Assembly (NCBI GenBank): GCA_028820505.1
Contig: JAPPIT010000172.1
Span: forward strand, 1-62,779
Reading direction: 5' to 3'
From: Defluviicoccus sp.
GTDB taxonomy: Bacteria > Pseudomonadota > Alphaproteobacteria > MPNO01
Length of the DNA: 62,779 bases
Part shown: piece by piece, positions 41,971-50,527 of the stretch
How the letters are laid out: every line of letters begins with the position of its first letter
Numbering within the stretch: position 1 is the first letter of the stretch
Translations under genes and position numbers: made by a program
The notes under the pieces: generated by a model
Told to the model about the DNA's origin: nothing
Databases searched by the model: none
The model's input: the letters and a program-made list of their open reading frames with translations, nothing else

Positions 41971-43602
41971 ATGGATGTCGGCACATTCCGGTTCGCCGCC
42001 GGGCCGCGAGGTTTCGTGCTCGCGGCGGCGGGCGCGGCGATGCTCTGCGCCGCGCTCGGCGGTCCCGCGTCCGCGCAGGACAGGCCGCCGCCGCTCTCGC
42101 CGCGCGCCCAGGCCGCCGACGCCAACGGGAACGGGGTGATCGACCGCGACGAGGCCGGTGGGCCGCTCGCCGCCAACTTCGACGAGATGGATTGCAACAA
42201 GAGCAATTCGCTCGACGGGAACGAGATCCGCGCTTTCTTCACCGGCGCCGGCTGTGCGTCGATCGCGACCGCGCCCGGCGGTTCGGCCCCGGCGCAGGCC
42301 AGGCCCGCCCCGCCGCCGCTTTCGGGCCGCGCCAAGGCGGCGGACGCCAACGGGAACGGGGTGATCGACCGCGACGAGGCGGGCGGGCCGCTGGCCGCCA
42401 ATTTCGACGAGATGGATTGCGACAAGAGCAATTCCCTCGATGCCAACGAGATCCGCGCCTTCTTCACCGGCGCCGGCTGCAAGTCGATCGCCGCGGCCGC
42501 GAAGCCCGCTGCTCCCGCCGCTTCCCCGCCGGCCGGACAGCGCAGCCCGCCCCGCCGCGGCGGGCGCCCGCCCGCGACGGTGACGCTCGACGACGTGATC
42601 GCGGAGCCGCTCGCCAAGACGACCCCCGTCATCGGGCGCCTTGTCGCGCGCCAGTCGGGCGTCGTGGCGAGCCAGGTGCGCGGCGCTGTGGTCGAGATGC
42701 GGGTGGATGTCGGCGACCGGGTCGAGCGGGGGCAGATCGTCGCCGTGCTGGCCTCCGGCCGGGTCCAGGCCGCGCGCGACCGAGCGGCCGCGTCGGTGGC
42801 GCGGTTCCGCGGCCTCGTCGCCGCGGCCGAGGCGGAGTACAGGAAAAAGCAGGGCGAGCTCAAGCGCCTCGGCCGCCTGCGCAAGTCGGCGGCGTTCTCG
42901 CGCGCGCGCTACGAGGACCTGGAGCGCGACGTGCAGGCGCGGCGCGGCGCGGTGGCGGACCGAAGGGGCCAGCTCCGGGAGGCGCAGGCGCAGCAGCGCC
43001 AGTCCGAGCTCGACCTCGCCGACACCAGGATCAAGGCGCCGTTCCCCGGCGTGGTGACGGAAAAGCACATCGACATCGGCACCTACCTCAATGTCGGCGC
43101 GCGGGTGGTCAGCATCCTCAACGACACCGATCTCGAGGCCGAGGCCGAGGTGCCCGCCGACCGGATCGACGCGCTCGCCCCGGGCGCGCTCGTCACCCTG
43201 ACCCTGGACGACGGCTCGCGCCACCGGGCCACGGTCCGCGCCATCGTCCCCACCGAGAACGTCCGCACCCGCACCCGCCCGGTGCGCTTCACCCCCAGCT
43301 TCGGCAAGACCCGGATGCGGCTGGCCGCCGACCAGAGCGTCACCGTGCTGATCCCCATCGGCGGCGGCCGGCAGGTCGCCACCGTCCACAAGGATGCGGT
43401 GGTGCGCGGCGGCGCCGATGCCTTCGTCTTCGTGGTCAAGGACAATCTCGCCCGACGGGTCAAGGTCCGGCTCGGCGACGGGCTGGGCGCGCGCTTCGTC
43501 GTGCTCGACGGCGTGAAGCCGGGACAGAAGGTGGTCATCCGCGGCAACGAGACGCTCGGCCGCGGCGGGCCGGTGCGCATCCGGGGCGGCGCGGGGAGCT
43601 GA
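41971..43602 (+). CDS. RND efflux periplasmic adaptor with duplicated EF-hand modules
   Basis: 543 residues. A signal peptide (cleavage near ASA-QD, residues 35-37) precedes two EF-hand modules at residues 48-95 and 123-170. Each has two 12-residue calcium loops, DANGNGVIDRDE and DCNKSNSLDGNE (or DCDKSNSLDANE). A Pro/Ala linker leads to a membrane-fusion-protein body: VDVGDRVERGQIVAVL (lipoyl half), a coiled-coil hairpin around 270-340, ADTRIKAPFPGVVTEKHIDIGTYL and the barrel region. Such adaptors link an inner-membrane RND pump to an outer-membrane channel. The EF-hands suggest calcium sensing. ATG at 41971 is chosen for the signal peptide. The permease follows 21 bases later. Confidence 0.85.
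   Translation: MDVGTFRFAAGPRGFVLAAAGAAMLCAALGGPASAQDRPPPLSPRAQAADANGNGVIDRDEAGGPLAANFDEMDCNKSNSLDGNEIRAFFTGAGCASIATAPGGSAPAQARPAPPPLSGRAKAADANGNGVIDRDEAGGPLAANFDEMDCDKSNSLDANEIRAFFTGAGCKSIAAAAKPAAPAASPPAGQRSPPRRGGRPPATVTLDDVIAEPLAKTTPVIGRLVARQSGVVASQVRGAVVEMRVDVGDRVERGQIVAVLASGRVQAARDRAAASVARFRGLVAAAEAEYRKKQGELKRLGRLRKSAAFSRARYEDLERDVQARRGAVADRRGQLREAQAQQRQSELDLADTRIKAPFPGVVTEKHIDIGTYLNVGARVVSILNDTDLEAEAEVPADRIDALAPGALVTLTLDDGSRHRATVRAIVPTENVRTRTRPVRFTPSFGKTRMRLAADQSVTVLIPIGGGRQVATVHKDAVVRGGADAFVFVVKDNLARRVKVRLGDGLGARFVVLDGVKPGQKVVIRGNETLGRGGPVRIRGGAGS
42112..42480 (+). repeat. 144-bp direct repeat encoding the EF-hand modules (225-bp period)
   Basis: Copies 42112-42255 and 42337-42480 are nearly identical at both DNA and protein level; the encoded 48 residues differ at only a few sites. 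This is a recent tandem duplication inside the adaptor gene. Confidence 0.9.
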
Positions 43603-43623
43603 TCGGATGAAGGGCGGTCCGGC

Positions 43624-46600
43624 ATGAACCTCATCCGCCTGTCCATCGAGCGCCCGATGGCGGTCGTCGCCATGGTGCTGATGATCATCCTGTTCGGCTA
43701 TGTCGCGCTGCAGCGGATCCCGATCCAGATGGCGCCCGACGTCCGCCAGCCGGTGCTTATCGTCACCACCAGCTGGCGCGGCGCCGCGCCCGCCGAAGTC
43801 GAACGCGAAATCGTCATTCCGCAGGAGGACGAGCTGAAGCGGCTCGAGGGCGTCCAGCGGGTGCTCTCCGAGGCAAGCCACGGCAGAGGCAAGATCACCC
43901 TCGAATTCGCGCCCGGCGTCAATTTCGACCGCATGCTGCTGCTGGTCTCCAACCGGCTCGACCGGGTGACCAACTATCCCGAGGAGGCGGAGGAACCGAC
44001 GCTCGGCACGTCGGGAACCGAGGACAACGCCATCGCCTGGTTCCTGTTCAGCCGGGTCGAGGGCAACGACACCGCGATGCTCGAATACGGCGACTTCCTG
44101 CGCGACGTGGTTCAGGAGCGCCTGGAACGCGTGCCCGGCGTCGGCGGGGTGAACATCTTCGGCGAGACCGAGCGCGAGATGCAGATCGTCATCGATCCGG
44201 AGCGGCTGGCCAGATACCGGCTCACCGTCGGTCAGGTCGTCGCCCGGCTGCGCGCCGCCAACGCCTCGATCACCGGCGGCGACATCGACGAGGGCAAGCG
44301 CCGCTACACGGTGCGCACCGAGGGCGATTTCGCGGAGACGAGCGAGGTCGAGGCGGTCGTCCTCCGGTCGAACGCGCAGGGCGCCGGGCTCGGCCGGGTG
44401 ACGGTGGGCGACATCGCGACCGTCACGCTCGCCTACAAGGAGGCGCGCGCGCGGATGTCGTCGAACGGCGTCCCGGCGCTCGCCCTCAACGTGACCCGCG
44501 AGCAGGGCGCCAACGTGATCGAGACCATGAAGCTGGTCCAGGAGACGATGGTCCGGCTTCGCGACGGCCCCATCAGGGAGAAGGGGCTGAAGGTGCGGCA
44601 GGTCTACGACGAGACCGACTACATCAACTCCTCGATCGCGCTGGTGATGCAGAACATCTATTTCGGCGGCGTTCTGGCGATCGTCATCCTTCTCGTGTTT
44701 CTGAGGTCGTGGCGTCCGACGGTCGTCATCGGGTTCGCCATTCCGGTCTCCGTGGTCGGCTCCTTCGTCGCCATGGCGCTGCTCGGGCGGTCGCTCAACG
44801 TGATCAGCCTCGCCGGCATCGCCTTTGCCGTCGGCATGGTCGTCGATGCCGCGATCGTCGTTCTGGAGAACATCTACCGCCTGCGCCAGAGCGGCATGGG
44901 CCGCGCCGAGGCCGCCTATCGCGGCACCGCCCAGATCTGGCCGGCGGTGCTGGTGTCGGCGCTCACCACGGTGATGGTGTTCATTCCGATCCTGATCATG
45001 GATCTGGAGGTCGGCCAGCTGTTCCGCGACATCGCCGTGGCGATATCGGTCTCGGTGCTGCTGTCTCTGCTGGTCTCGGTGACGCTGATCCCGGCGCTCT
45101 CCAACCGGATGCTGACGGGACGGATCCCGACGCTGAAGTCCCGGGTCCGCCTCCCCGTCATCGACGGCTTCGGGCGCGGCTTCGCCCTCTTCTGGCGCCA
45201 CTTCGCGCGCCTCGTCGTGCGTTCGAAGCTTCTGGCGATCGTCGTGGTCTGCGCGATCACCACGGCGGCGGGCGCGTTCGCCGTCGCCTACCTGCCCAAG
45301 CTCGACTATCTGCCGGTCGGCAACCGGAACTTCATCATCGGCTTCGTGCTGCCGCCGGCGGGCTACAATCTCGATACGACCGAAACGATCGCGCGCGGCG
45401 TGGAGAAAAAGACGCGCAAGCACTGGTCCGACGGCGCGCTTGCCGAGTCCGGAGACGCCCACCCGCCCGGAACCGACGAAGCGCAGAAGGTGATCGACCG
45501 GTTCTTCTTCGTCGCGTTGCGCGGACGCGCCTTCATCGCCGCCCGCCATGTCGACGACCAGAAGGCGGCGGAGCTGATCCCGATCATGCAGGCGCCCGCC
45601 CGCGAGGAACCGGGGACCCTCGGTTTCGTGTTTCAGCCGTCGCTGTTCGGCCGCTCGATCGGCACCGGCCGTTCGATCGGCATCGACATTTCCGGCCCCG
45701 ACCTGGAGACGATATTCGCGACCGGGCGGCAGGTGTTTTTCCGCACCATGGGGGCGCTGTCGCCGCGCGACGGCCACCGGGTCCGGCCGAGGCCGGCGCT
45801 CACGCTGGGAGAGCCCGAGGTCCGGGTGGTGCCGGACCGGGTCAAGCTCGCCGATAACGGGCTTTCGGCGCGCGACCTCGGCCAGGCGGTCGATGCCTTC
45901 AACGACGGGGTGCGCATCGCCGAGATCAACGTCGACGGCAAACGCATCGACCTCACGCTCAAGGGGCCGGCCCGGAACGAGGAATCGACCCAGTCGATCG
46001 GGGTGCTGCCGGTGGTCACGACGGACGGGCGCATCCTGCCGGTGCGCAGCCTGTCGGATGTCGCCGTCACCAACGGTCCGACCCAGATCCGGCGCATCGA
46101 CCGGGTGCGGACCGTGACGATGTCGGTGTCTCCGGCGCGCGAAATGCCGCTTCAGGCCGCGATGGACAAGATCCGCGACGAGGTGATCGAGCCGCTCCGG
46201 AAAAGCGGTCTGCCGGATGGGGTGCGCATACGGATGTCGGGCTCCGCCGACAAGCTGACGACGACCTGGAACGAGATCGTGCTCGATCTCGCGCTTGCCG
46301 TCGTCATCGTCTACCTGGTGATGGCGGTTCTGTTCGAGAGCTTCGTCTACCCGCTGATCGTGCTCCTGTCGGTGCCGATCGCCGCGGCCGGCGGGCTCGC
46401 CGGGCTGTCGCTCCTCAATACCTACGTCACCCAGCCGCTCGACATGCTGACCATGCTGGGATTCGTCATATTGGTCGGCATTGTCGTCAACAACGCGATT
46501 CTGCTGGTCCATCAGACGCTCTATCACATCCGCCATGACGGCATGGAGGTCGGCAAGGCGATCGAGGTGGCGACCGAATACCGCATCCGGCCCATCTTCA

Positions 46601-46833
46601 TGTCGACCCTGACGTCGATCTTCGGAATGCTGCCGCTGGTGGTGTTCCCCGGCGCCGGTTCCGAACTTTATCGCGGGCTCGGATCGGTGGTGCTCGGCGG
46701 GCTGTCGCTTTCCGCCGTCCTCACCATGGCGGTGGTGCCGCCGATGATGTCGATCACCGTCGGCGTTCTCGAAAAGCGGGCCAGGAAAAAAGCGGAACGC
46801 GCCGCGGAAGGCGCCATCGCGCCCGCCGAGTAA
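43624..46833 (+). CDS. RND efflux permease, hydrophobe/amphiphile type
   Basis: 1069 residues. The first transmembrane segment follows MNLIRLSIERPMAVVAMVLMII; the two-fold layout has pairs of large periplasmic loops and 12 predicted transmembrane helices, with IAFAVGMVVDAAIVVLENIYRLRQSG (motif around TM4, with the Asp pair used for proton relay) and GFVILVGIVVNNAILLVHQTLY in the second half. It pumps amphipathic compounds out by proton exchange; no substrate can be inferred. It forms an operon with the EF-hand adaptor, and no outer-membrane channel gene is nearby. Confidence 0.93.
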   Translation: MNLIRLSIERPMAVVAMVLMIILFGYVALQRIPIQMAPDVRQPVLIVTTSWRGAAPAEVEREIVIPQEDELKRLEGVQRVLSEASHGRGKITLEFAPGVNFDRMLLLVSNRLDRVTNYPEEAEEPTLGTSGTEDNAIAWFLFSRVEGNDTAMLEYGDFLRDVVQERLERVPGVGGVNIFGETEREMQIVIDPERLARYRLTVGQVVARLRAANASITGGDIDEGKRRYTVRTEGDFAETSEVEAVVLRSNAQGAGLGRVTVGDIATVTLAYKEARARMSSNGVPALALNVTREQGANVIETMKLVQETMVRLRDGPIREKGLKVRQVYDETDYINSSIALVMQNIYFGGVLAIVILLVFLRSWRPTVVIGFAIPVSVVGSFVAMALLGRSLNVISLAGIAFAVGMVVDAAIVVLENIYRLRQSGMGRAEAAYRGTAQIWPAVLVSALTTVMVFIPILIMDLEVGQLFRDIAVAISVSVLLSLLVSVTLIPALSNRMLTGRIPTLKSRVRLPVIDGFGRGFALFWRHFARLVVRSKLLAIVVVCAITTAAGAFAVAYLPKLDYLPVGNRNFIIGFVLPPAGYNLDTTETIARGVEKKTRKHWSDGALAESGDAHPPGTDEAQKVIDRFFFVALRGRAFIAARHVDDQKAAELIPIMQAPAREEPGTLGFVFQPSLFGRSIGTGRSIGIDISGPDLETIFATGRQVFFRTMGALSPRDGHRVRPRPALTLGEPEVRVVPDRVKLADNGLSARDLGQAVDAFNDGVRIAEINVDGKRIDLTLKGPARNEESTQSIGVLPVVTTDGRILPVRSLSDVAVTNGPTQIRRIDRVRTVTMSVSPAREMPLQAAMDKIRDEVIEPLRKSGLPDGVRIRMSGSADKLTTTWNEIVLDLALAVVIVYLVMAVLFESFVYPLIVLLSVPIAAAGGLAGLSLLNTYVTQPLDMLTMLGFVILVGIVVNNAILLVHQTLYHIRHDGMEVGKAIEVATEYRIRPIFMSTLTSIFGMLPLVVFPGAGSELYRGLGSVVLGGLSLSAVLTMAVVPPMMSITVGVLEKRARKKAERAAEGAIAPAE

Positions 46834-46913
46834 GCCGCTTGGCGGGGGCGTCGGGCGGCCGCTATAGTGATCCGCCGCTTCGTGAAACATGCCTATTGCG
46901 GAGGCCGCAGCGC

Positions 46914-48134
46914 ATGACCAGCCAGACCCCACGCGCCCTCGACGAGATCACGGTCAGGACGGACACCAGGGACGTTCTCGCCCACGCCGCGCGCGAGGCG
47001 AAGAAGCATCGCTTCGACGAGATGATGATCGTCGATGTCGACGCCCACATCACCGAGACCGCGTTCTGGGGCGAAATCGTCGAGCGCATCGACAGCGATG
47101 TCTATCGTCATATGGCGGCATCGTTCCGCGACCGGGTCGGCTCGCCGCCGGGTCTTCTCAACGCGACCCCCGGACTGCTCTATCAGGACGTGTTCGGCCG
47201 CATCCCGCATCAGCAGAGCCAGGCCGAGGCGATCGAGGATTCCGACGTCCATCGCCAGGTGACGCTCACCCGCCGGGCGATGGATTCGATGAGCATCGAC
47301 TACATGGTGGTCTTCCCCACCCCGATGCTCCTGCTCGGAACCCATCCCCAGCCCGAGGTCGAGGTCGAGCTGGCCTGGGCGTTCAACCGCTGGCTGACGG
47401 AGGAGGTGCTGCCCGAGGAGCCGCGGATGAAGGGGCTGTTGTACCTGCCCTTCAACACGCCGGAAGCCTGCCCGCGCTTCGTCGAGGAGTTCGGCGACAA
47501 GCCGGGATCGATGGGCTTCACCGTGACCTCGACCCGCTACCGGGCGGTTCACCACAACTCCTACATGCCGCTCTACGCCGCGCTCGAGGAGCGCAACCTG
47601 CCGCTCGCCTTCCATGCCGGGTTCAACTGGGAGGACGGCTCGATGGCGCAGCTCAACCGGTTCCTCTCGATGCACGCGCTGAGCTTCGTCCACTGCAACC
47701 TGATCCACATGACCAACTGGGTGGTCAACGGCCTGCCGGTGCGTTTCCCCAACCTCAAGGTGCTCTGGATCGAGAGCGGAATCGCCTGGCTGCCCTATCT
47801 CATGCAGCGGCTGGATTCCGAATACATGATGCGTTCGTCCGAGGCGCCGCTGCTGACCCGCAAGCCGAGCGAGTACATCAAGGACATGTACTTCTCGAGC
47901 CAGCCGCTCGAATCCCATCATCCCAAGCTGATGGAAGCGACCTTCGAGGCGATCGACGCGGAGACCCAGCTCCTCTGGTGCTCCGACTGGCCGCACTGGG
48001 ACTTCGATTCTCCGTCGGTGATCTGGGATCTGCCTTTCCTCAACCAGCGGCAGAAGCGCAGGATCATGGGCGAGAACGCCGCCGAGCTGTTCGGCCTCGA
48101 CAACCCCTATCTGGCGCGCGAGGCCGCCGAGTAA
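46914..48134 (+). CDS. Amidohydrolase family protein (ACMSD-like)
   Basis: 406 residues of the amidohydrolase_2 fold. DVDAHITE near residue 41 supplies the first metal-binding motif (DxH), FHAGFNWEDG the second, LIHMTNWVVNGLPVRFPNLKVLWIESGIAWLPYLMQRLDSEY the third region and CSDWPHWDFDSP the final Asp/His area. Relatives decarboxylate or hydrolyse aromatic acids such as 2-amino-3-carboxymuconate semialdehyde or resorcylate; the substrate is unknown. ATG at 46914 follows GGAGG. It is downstream of the RND pair by 80 bases. Confidence 0.82.
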   Translation: MTSQTPRALDEITVRTDTRDVLAHAAREAKKHRFDEMMIVDVDAHITETAFWGEIVERIDSDVYRHMAASFRDRVGSPPGLLNATPGLLYQDVFGRIPHQQSQAEAIEDSDVHRQVTLTRRAMDSMSIDYMVVFPTPMLLLGTHPQPEVEVELAWAFNRWLTEEVLPEEPRMKGLLYLPFNTPEACPRFVEEFGDKPGSMGFTVTSTRYRAVHHNSYMPLYAALEERNLPLAFHAGFNWEDGSMAQLNRFLSMHALSFVHCNLIHMTNWVVNGLPVRFPNLKVLWIESGIAWLPYLMQRLDSEYMMRSSEAPLLTRKPSEYIKDMYFSSQPLESHHPKLMEATFEAIDAETQLLWCSDWPHWDFDSPSVIWDLPFLNQRQKRRIMGENAAELFGLDNPYLAREAAE

Positions 48135-48212
48135 GCGAGGGCGCTTATCCGGATAACTTGACGGGCGGTCGGCTGGCGCAGATCGACGAGGGGAACGCCG
48201 CCCTGCCCCCCA

Positions 48213-48327
48213 CCGTCATGCCCGGACTTGTTCCGGGCATCCACGCCCCTCCGCCGCCTCGCCCGCGCCCCGCTTGCACCGCGATGCCGCAAGACGTGGA
48301 TGCCCGGAACAAGTCCGGGCATGACGG
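48213..48327. repeat. Inverted repeat family C, perfect 33-bp arms; possible terminator
   Basis: Arms 48213-48245 and 48295-48327 are exact reverse complements and each is self-palindromic (GCCCGGACTTGTTCCGGGC). It lies between the converging amidohydrolase and alpha/beta hydrolase genes. The arms share their core with family B and their CCGTCAT...ATCCACG ends with family A. Confidence 0.85.
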
Positions 48328-48353
48328 AAGAAACGTCGCGGGCGGCCCGCTCG

Positions 48354-49142
48354 TCAGCCCCGGCCCGTCCGCCCCAGAAAGTCCGCGACCGCGGCGAGGA
48401 ACGCGTCTGGCCGTTCGGCGTGGACCCAGTGTCCGGCGCCCGGGATCCGCAGATATTCCGCGTTCGGGAAGTATCGTTCGACGACCGGCATGTGATCGGG
48501 GCGGACGTAGTCCGATGCGCCGCCGCCGATCAGCAGCGTCGGTCCTCGGAACGCGGCCGAGGGCAGCAGGTCCGGGAAATCCCATAGCGTATCCCGGGCC
48601 GCGGCGATCGCCGCCAGGTTCAGCCGCCAGGCATAGCGCCCGTCCCTCAGCACCAGGTTCTGCAGAAGGAACCCGCGCAGTGCCGCGTCCGGCACCGCAT
48701 CGGCGAGCCGCTCGTCGGCATCGGTCCGCCGGTCGACGCCGTCGAGGTCGAGCCCCGCCAGCGCGTCCGCCAGCGCCGAGAACCCGTGGCGGTAGCGGAC
48801 CGGCGCGATGTCCACCACGACGAGGCGGCCGATCCGCTCCGGCGCCAGCAGCGCCGCCGTCATCGCCGCCTTGCCGCCCATGCTGTGTCCGATCGCCGCC
48901 GGCCGCGCCAGGCCGTGCATCCCGACATAGCGCAACAAATCCTCCGCCATCGCGGGATAGGTCATCTCGTCCGTCCAGGGCGAGGCGCCGTGGTTGCGCA
49001 TGTCGAGCGCGTGCACGGTGTGCCGCTCGGCGAGGCGGCGGGCGACCGAGGTCCAGTTCCGCGCCGACCCGAACAGGCCGTGGGCGACGACGAGCGACGG
49101 ACCCTGTCCGGAGCGGATCGCGTTGAGGTCGACCGCCGGCAT
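48354..49142 (-). CDS. Alpha/beta hydrolase (YbfF-like esterase)
   Basis: 262 residues. VVAHGLFGSARNWTSVARRLAERHTVHALDMRNHGAS at the N-terminus, the nucleophile elbow GHSMGG (about residues 85-90), a later Asp/His pair in the SDYVRPDHMP region and GAGHWVHAERPD supplying the catalytic His. It matches YbfF-type esterases that hydrolyse short acyl or acyl-CoA esters. Its start overlaps the PlsC-like stop (TGATG), so it belongs to the phospholipid/cell-envelope operon running to ftsX and ftsE. Confidence 0.85.
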   Translation of the reverse strand: MPAVDLNAIRSGQGPSLVVAHGLFGSARNWTSVARRLAERHTVHALDMRNHGASPWTDEMTYPAMAEDLLRYVGMHGLARPAAIGHSMGGKAAMTAALLAPERIGRLVVVDIAPVRYRHGFSALADALAGLDLDGVDRRTDADERLADAVPDAALRGFLLQNLVLRDGRYAWRLNLAAIAAARDTLWDFPDLLPSAAFRGPTLLIGGGASDYVRPDHMPVVERYFPNAEYLRIPGAGHWVHAERPDAFLAAVADFLGRTGRG

Positions 49143-49882
49143 CAGCGCGCGCCCGTCCGGCCGCCGATGCCCCCCGCTTCTTCGGTCAGGCGGGCGGTCT
49201 CCGACTCGATCCGGTCGCGCAACCGGTCCATGAACGGTTTTCGGTGGAGGCCCGGCGCGATCGCGGGCAGCATCGAGACGACGATCCGGCCGGGGCGCTT
49301 GGCGAATTCACGCCGCGCCCAGTAGAGCCCCGAATTGACGGCAACCGGCACGACCGGGACGTCGAGCGCGGCGTAGAGCGCGGCGATTCCCGGGCGGTAG
49401 GGCGGATGCTCCCCCGGTGCCGTGCGCGTCCCCTCCGGGAAGACGACGACATCCTGTCCGGCCGCGAGCCTTTCCCTCGCCTTCCGCACCATCCGCATCA
49501 GCGTTCCGGCGCCGGCCCGGCGGTCGATGGGGATCATCCCGAGGCGAACCAGATACCAGCCGACGATCGGCACCCAGACCAGCTGCTCCTTGACGACGAT
49601 GGCCGGATCGCGGAACAGCCGCATCAGGACCAGCGCCTCCCAGGCCGACTGGTGCTTGATGGCGTAGATCGCGGGTCCGTCCGCGCGATGCGCCTCGCCG
49701 CGCACTTCGTATGTCAGGCCGACCACGCTCGACAGCAGCCAGAACGTGCCGTCGATCCACAGCCTCGCGACGCCCAGCACGACGGGACGGGGCAGCAGCA
49801 GCGCCGGCAGGGTCGCGAGGCCCAGCCCCACGGTCCAGGCGTAGAACGCCGCCTGGAACGCAAGCGACCGCAGCCAGGTCAT
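49142..49882 (-). CDS. plsC: 1-acyl-sn-glycerol-3-phosphate acyltransferase
   Basis: 246 residues. An N-terminal membrane segment is followed by the acyltransferase motifs: KHQSAWE (block I, with His as catalytic base and Glu in place of the usual Asp), a second block near PIDRRAG, FPEGTRTAPGE (block III) and VPVVPVAVNSG (block IV). It transfers an acyl chain to lysophosphatidic acid at the inner membrane, making phosphatidic acid. ATG at 49882 overlaps the stop of the DUF218 gene (ATGA), and its own stop overlaps the hydrolase start. Confidence 0.92.
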   Translation of the reverse strand: MTWLRSLAFQAAFYAWTVGLGLATLPALLLPRPVVLGVARLWIDGTFWLLSSVVGLTYEVRGEAHRADGPAIYAIKHQSAWEALVLMRLFRDPAIVVKEQLVWVPIVGWYLVRLGMIPIDRRAGAGTLMRMVRKARERLAAGQDVVVFPEGTRTAPGEHPPYRPGIAALYAALDVPVVPVAVNSGLYWARREFAKRPGRIVVSMLPAIAPGLHRKPFMDRLRDRIESETARLTEEAGGIGGRTGAR

Positions 49883-50517
49883 TTGCGCGCCGCGCCGGGA
49901 GAGGAAAGCCCGACGAAGGCGGCGAGATATTTGTGAAACTCGCTCACCACCAGCAGGCCCGAATTGCGCCCGCACCACCAGCAATCCCTCTCGAACGCCT
50001 CCGGAAACACCGGATGGGCGACGATTCTGATGTCGGGAAGGACGCGGTGGAATTCGAGCAGGCTTCGCGGCATGTGGTAGTTCGCGGTCACCAGGCGCAG
50101 GGATCGGTTGTCGGTCGCGCGTATCCACTGCGCGGTCTCCCGCGCATTTCCGGCCGTGTTGTCCGCGGCGTAGCCGACGGTTATGCAGCATTCGACATCG
50201 TCCGGTTTCTGGCGCGCGAGTTGCAGCAGGGCCGCCACGTCTATCCCGCGATAGACGCCCGAGACGAACAACCTCTTCCCGCGCCCTTCGGCAAGAAGCT
50301 TCAGCCCCTCGGACAGGCGGCCCGCGCCGCCCGTGAGCACCACGATGGCGTCGGTTCTCTCGCTGGAATCCGGCGGCTCGGATGGAATTCGGTCGGCATA
50401 CCAGAACAGCCCGGCGAGCCAGGCGCATAGGAACAGCACGACGAGCCCGAGAACCCGAGCCAGGCCGCGTGCGGCACGTCGCTTCCTGCCACCCACCCGG
50501 ATCCGCGGGAAGAGCAT
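49879..50517 (-). CDS. YdcF/SanA family (DUF218) membrane-anchored protein
   Basis: 212 residues. A single N-terminal transmembrane helix (LARVLGLVVLFLCAWLAGLFWYA, about residues 19-41) precedes the DUF218 core: DAIVVLTGGAGRLSEGLKLL, RLFVSGVYRGID, CITVGYAADNTAGNARETAQW and LRLVTANYHMPRSLLEF. The family is linked to envelope integrity and possibly to a cyclic-lipid or glycan step; the exact reaction is unknown. It sits between ftsX (10 bases away) and plsC in a conserved alphaproteobacterial gene order. Confidence 0.87.
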   Translation of the reverse strand: MLFPRIRVGGRKRRAARGLARVLGLVVLFLCAWLAGLFWYADRIPSEPPDSSERTDAIVVLTGGAGRLSEGLKLLAEGRGKRLFVSGVYRGIDVAALLQLARQKPDDVECCITVGYAADNTAGNARETAQWIRATDNRSLRLVTANYHMPRSLLEFHRVLPDIRIVAHPVFPEAFERDCWWCGRNSGLLVVSEFHKYLAAFVGLSSPGAARK

Positions 50518-50527
50518 GACCCCGGCT

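Noticed and set aside
41923-46932. Very long open frame on the minus strand across the RND genes
   Set aside because: High GC removes stop codons from antisense frames; the plus-strand frames carry clear adaptor and permease motifs, while the antisense translation is Arg/His/Asp-rich without a family. The same applies to the long frames at 36472-40665 and 53344-57669.
17358-48327. CRISPR array from repeated hairpins
   Set aside because: The repeats are single, far apart and inverted within each unit, with no regular spacers or cas genes.
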